A stretch of 64,000 nt of DNA from Adenophora triphylla var. japonica (lineage: Eukaryota; Streptophyta; Magnoliopsida; Asterales; Campanulaceae). The stretch covers positions 372,001 through 436,000 of the forward strand of contig JAFEMH010000978.1 in the NCBI GenBank assembly GCA_022495995.1, read 5' to 3'. Positions 61,163-64,000 of this stretch are shown in pieces (position 1 is the stretch's first letter; every line of letters starts with the position of its first letter). Below the pieces are notes generated by a model. The model did no database searches and had not been told where the DNA came from. It saw nothing but the letters and a program-made list of their open reading frames with translations. A program made the translations under genes and the position numbers.

Positions 61163-61184
61163 AGTACCTTCATCCCCGTCTCAC

Positions 61185-61640
61185 TCATGTAGCGACCCGA
61201 TCGACGGTGCCACAAATCAGTATCGCCCCAGGCTGCCACCGCAATACTATCCTTCGTGTTGTTTGCCAAATACAATGTACCTCCTTATTACCCCGAGCGA
61301 TCTCACAATCCTCCTTGGTAATAACCCGATTCTGAATTAATGTTACCTTGTAACCTTCTCCGTCCAACCGCCCAACCGATAGTAGGTTCTTTTTCAAACC
61401 CGAATGTGTCTCGACCCCCGTTCGGGGATGTAAGACCTTCCCGTCCGATGCTCCTATTCTGACATCCCCCTTCCCCTTGATCTCCAAAGGCTCGCCATCC
61501 GCCAGATAGACCATACCGAAATCACCGGAAGTGTAATTCTCCATCTCTTCCTTATGCCCGCAAGAGTGGAATGATGCCCCCGAATCCGGCACCCATGATT
61601 CTAGTGCACTACTAACACTCGTAACCGCACATCGTCACCT
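61185..61640 (-). pseudogene. Copia protease and pre-integrase
   Basis: PDSGASFHSCGHKEEMENYT carries the D-S-G protease motif. YLADGEPLEIKGKGDVRI, GLKKNLLSVGRLDGEGYKV and ITKEDCEIARGNKEVHCIW continue into the pre-integrase domain. Confidence 0.85.
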
Positions 61641-62400
61641 TCGACCGTCACATTCACCGAATTGCCGCTTACGATTTGGACAATCCCTCTCAGAAGTGTC
61701 CCAATTCCTTACAATAATAGCACCGAATGTATCCCTTTGCAACCTTTGGTTTGTCTTTGGTCTCCCGGCTTTGCCACTTACCACTCACCACGTTCTCCCT
61801 AGATTCGGTTCTCCCTTGTTTGCTAGTACCCGGCTTCCCTCGCTAGTAGTAGCTAAAGCCGATCCCGAAGCACTCGATGTCCCCAACTTCTTCATGCGAT
61901 TTTCTTCGCCAAAAGAAAGTCTTTAACATCATCATACTTCAATTTCTTCTTACCTGCCGAAGCATTGATCGCCGTCACCGTTCCGCTCCAACTTGCTGGT
62001 AAAGATGCTAGCAACAAGCACGCATTGAACCTCATCATCGAACTTGATCTCCACCGCCAATGAGTCTATAACATCCATAAACTCATCGATGTGCTTAGCC
62101 AAGGATCCTCCCTCTTGCATCTTGAGACTACCCATCTTGCGTATCAAATCAACCTTATTTGCAGCAGATGGAGTTTCAAATCTCTCAGTAAGATAATCCA
62201 ATAGCTCCTTGGTGGTTGTCGCCTTCTTGAGACTACCCATCTTGCGTATCAAATCATTCTTCCTGATCTTCTTCTTCCGGTTTGACACCCTTCAGAGGCT
62301 TATAGAGGTCCTTGTTGTACAAAAGATCCTCAATCTGCATCCTCCAATATCCGTAGTCAGACCCATCGAATTTCTCAACCGCCTGTTTGTCCTTGCCCAT
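61641..62400 (-). pseudogene. Copia gag
   Basis: The start MGKDKQAVEKFDGSDYGYWR lies at 62,400. A second part (62,288-61,950) has TKELLDYLTERFETPSAANK then VDLIRKMGSLKMQEGGSLAK; RKMGSLK occurs three times in the piece, two of them close together, suggesting a local duplication. The zinc knuckle reads CYYCKELGHF near 61,730-61,700. Frameshifted. Confidence 0.85.
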
Positions 62401-62440
62401 TCTTGATTGCTTGGAACAACTCCCTTGATCTTGAAGCCAA

Positions 62441-62456
62441 GAGCTCGATACCGCCT
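62441..62456 (-). other. Damaged Copia primer-binding site
   Basis: The minus strand reads GGCGGTATCGAGCTC where the iMet site of this family is TGGTATCAGAGC. Two single bases are missing, one in a CTG and one in a CAG. Confidence 0.65.
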
Positions 62457-62993
62457 TGTTGTAAATATGGCCCTCCACTACCAAGCAAACCTACAAGAAC
62501 GATTAGAGCACACAAAACCAAGCACAAGAAATAAATCACAAAGAAGAACACAAGAAATTGTTAACCCAGTTCACCAATATGTTTGGCTACGTCTGGGGGC
62601 ACTACCAAGCCAGGATCTTGCACTATAATATGTAGAATTTTGTTACAATGAGAAAAGGGGCGGAACTTTGCTTATATATGACCTAGGGAAACAATCCAAA
62701 CCCTAGATAAACAAGGAAATCCGGACTGCTGAAAACGGGCCCAGCGCGGCCGCCCTCCGTAGAAGCGCGGTCGCGCTACCATCCAGAAACTCCAACGCCT
62801 TTGAACAATCCTCCAGCGCGGTCGCCCTCACCTTCCCGCGCGGTCGCCCTCGAAAGATTTCACCCGAGCATCAGTTTCTGTCCAAGAGCGCGGTCGCGCA
62901 CACCACCTGCGCGGCCGCTCTTGACTCCAACAACTCCGACAAATTTTTCCCCCTTGCTCCGATGTCTAGCCCGGTTGGTCCTCTATCCCAACA
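62457..62993 (-). repeat. Copia 5' LTR
   Basis: 537 bp, TGTTGTAAATATGG to CCTCTATCCCAACA on the plus strand; next to the primer site, so it is the 5' LTR in element orientation. Confidence 0.95.
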
Positions 62994-63233
62994 AATGGTG
63001 CTAGCAGACATGAAAACATGGAATATTCTCACACCAAACTCCAATGGAATACCTGCAACCGTAACGCAAAAGTCAGATTCGTGAACATGTCTTCAACTAA
63101 ATTCTGGGACCCCTAGGGAACAAGGCTGCCTTGAACCCATAGTTAACTTTCTTCTTCCTATACTCCCATATGCTCATATGACAAAAATTATGCATCTATA
63201 TCGAGGTCTATTTATAGCCTTTTCTCCTTCTCA

Positions 63234-63536
63234 ATGAAAATGTTGACATATTTTATCTCAACCTCCAACCAGCCACCTCCAAGAATCCCATATCAGTGAT
63301 TGAATCAAATTATTCATGATTCAAATGATCTGGATGCACTTAAAGAGATGCTTTCGGACAATACATTGTCCGTGTCACTGATCGATGAAAATATTGACAT
63401 ATTTTATCTCAACCTCCAACCAGCCACCTCCAAGAATCCCATATCAGTGATTGAATTAAAACTATTCATGATTCAAATGATCTGGATGCACTTAAAGAGA
63501 TGCTTTCTGACAATACATTGTCCGTGTCACTGATCG
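63234..63536. repeat. 151-bp tandem duplication
   Basis: 63,234-63,384 and 63,385-63,536 match except for about four changes; both contain GCCACCTCCAAGAATCCCAT and end GTGTCACTGATCG. No function seen. Confidence 0.9.
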
Positions 63537-64000
63537 GAATGGAAGTGCATCACATATTCCCCCTATTTGGAAACAAACAAGAAAGAAACGAGAAGAAAAA
63601 AAAAACTCCACTCACTTTTTGGCTTTTTGATGCATCCTTGATGAATTCATTTCCCATTTTTGGCTTTAGATGCCTCGAGGTACTTATGTGCATCCCTACT
63701 TGGGAACCACTCTTAGGTTTGTTTGCTGTGCTCCTAGTGGGGCCTTCCAGAAATGTCTTATTGCTAAATGGTTGGAATTCTAAGGCACCATATAACATTC
63801 TAGTCATGTGCATTGATGATATAGAGCCTAGTGACGGAGCAATCATCTAACAGGTATCATTCCAAAAGCAATCACTAGAGCATTATGCCTAAATATTTGA
63901 GATGTCAACAGAAACGCATGGTTCTAGCCGCAAATAATAGTCCATTACTAAAAGAGGCAAAAAAATGATGGGCACAATCCCCTGCAGAGGGAGGGGGAGA
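63537..64000. other. Right end of window; nothing identified
   Basis: Frames of 98-116 codons exist on both strands but show no family motifs; AT-rich, probably non-coding. Confidence 0.35.

Larger units (their letters stand above)
57899..62993 (-). mobile_element. Copia LTR retrotransposon, full-length but broken (5.1 kb)
   Basis: LTRs of 537 bp at both ends differ at about eight positions; AATGG duplications at 57,894-57,898 and 62,994-62,998. Minus-strand order gag, protease, integrase, RT, RNase H is the Copia order. Many frameshifts, worst in RT. Confidence 0.95.

Overview
The window reads as nuclear DNA of a flowering plant, probably a core eudicot: AT-rich introns with GT..AG borders, TA-flanked Stowaway MITEs, PIF-, hAT- and Mutator-type elements, Helitrons, and Copia and Gypsy LTR retrotransposons with tRNA-iMet primer sites. 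The species cannot be named from the sequence. Most short open frames are chance or transposon fragments; two host genes can be supported.

Region 1 (1-683) is the edge of a minus-strand Copia element: gag start, primer-binding site and LTR. Region 2 (684-31,980) is one large plus-strand host gene for a SAC-domain phosphoinositide phosphatase of the plant SAC1-5 (Fig4-like) group. Sixteen coding exons join in frame into 860 codons with no internal stop, and the catalytic CX5R motif is intact. The gene is stretched to about 30 kb because its introns hold nested transposons: SINE, Stowaways, mini-Helitron, TRIM plus MULE, a 172-bp tandem array, a second copy of the gene's own promoter/5' leader, a hAT deletion derivative inside an RTE LINE, a Tourist-like element and a gag-only Copia element.

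Region 3 (32,123-53,696) is one 21.6-kb Tat-lineage Gypsy element with 714-bp LTRs and a GATAA target duplication. It carries plus-strand gag-pol with a second, archaeal-type RNase H, and an antisense extra ORF near its 3' end. A chromovirus-like Gypsy element with 2.5-kb LTRs and a ruined interior (39,943-48,779) has landed in its 3' tandem repeats. Region 4 (53,702-57,893) holds a foldback hAT MITE, a minus-strand Helitron with a Stowaway in its tip, the last coding exon of an unidentified minus-strand host gene (56,598-56,801), another Stowaway and a long perfect hairpin. Region 5 (57,899-62,993) is a complete-length but broken minus-strand Copia element. Region 6 (62,999-64,000) has a 151-bp tandem duplication and nothing else recognised.

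Points that stand out: the SAC promoter/5' leader is duplicated inside intron 5 in the same orientation; the Tat element carries an intron-bearing antisense ORF; GC-rich near-palindromes are clustered in the LTRs of unrelated families; and small changes at CAG/CTG sites recur in transposons but not in the host exons, which may be a sequencing artefact and affects how frameshifts here should be read.
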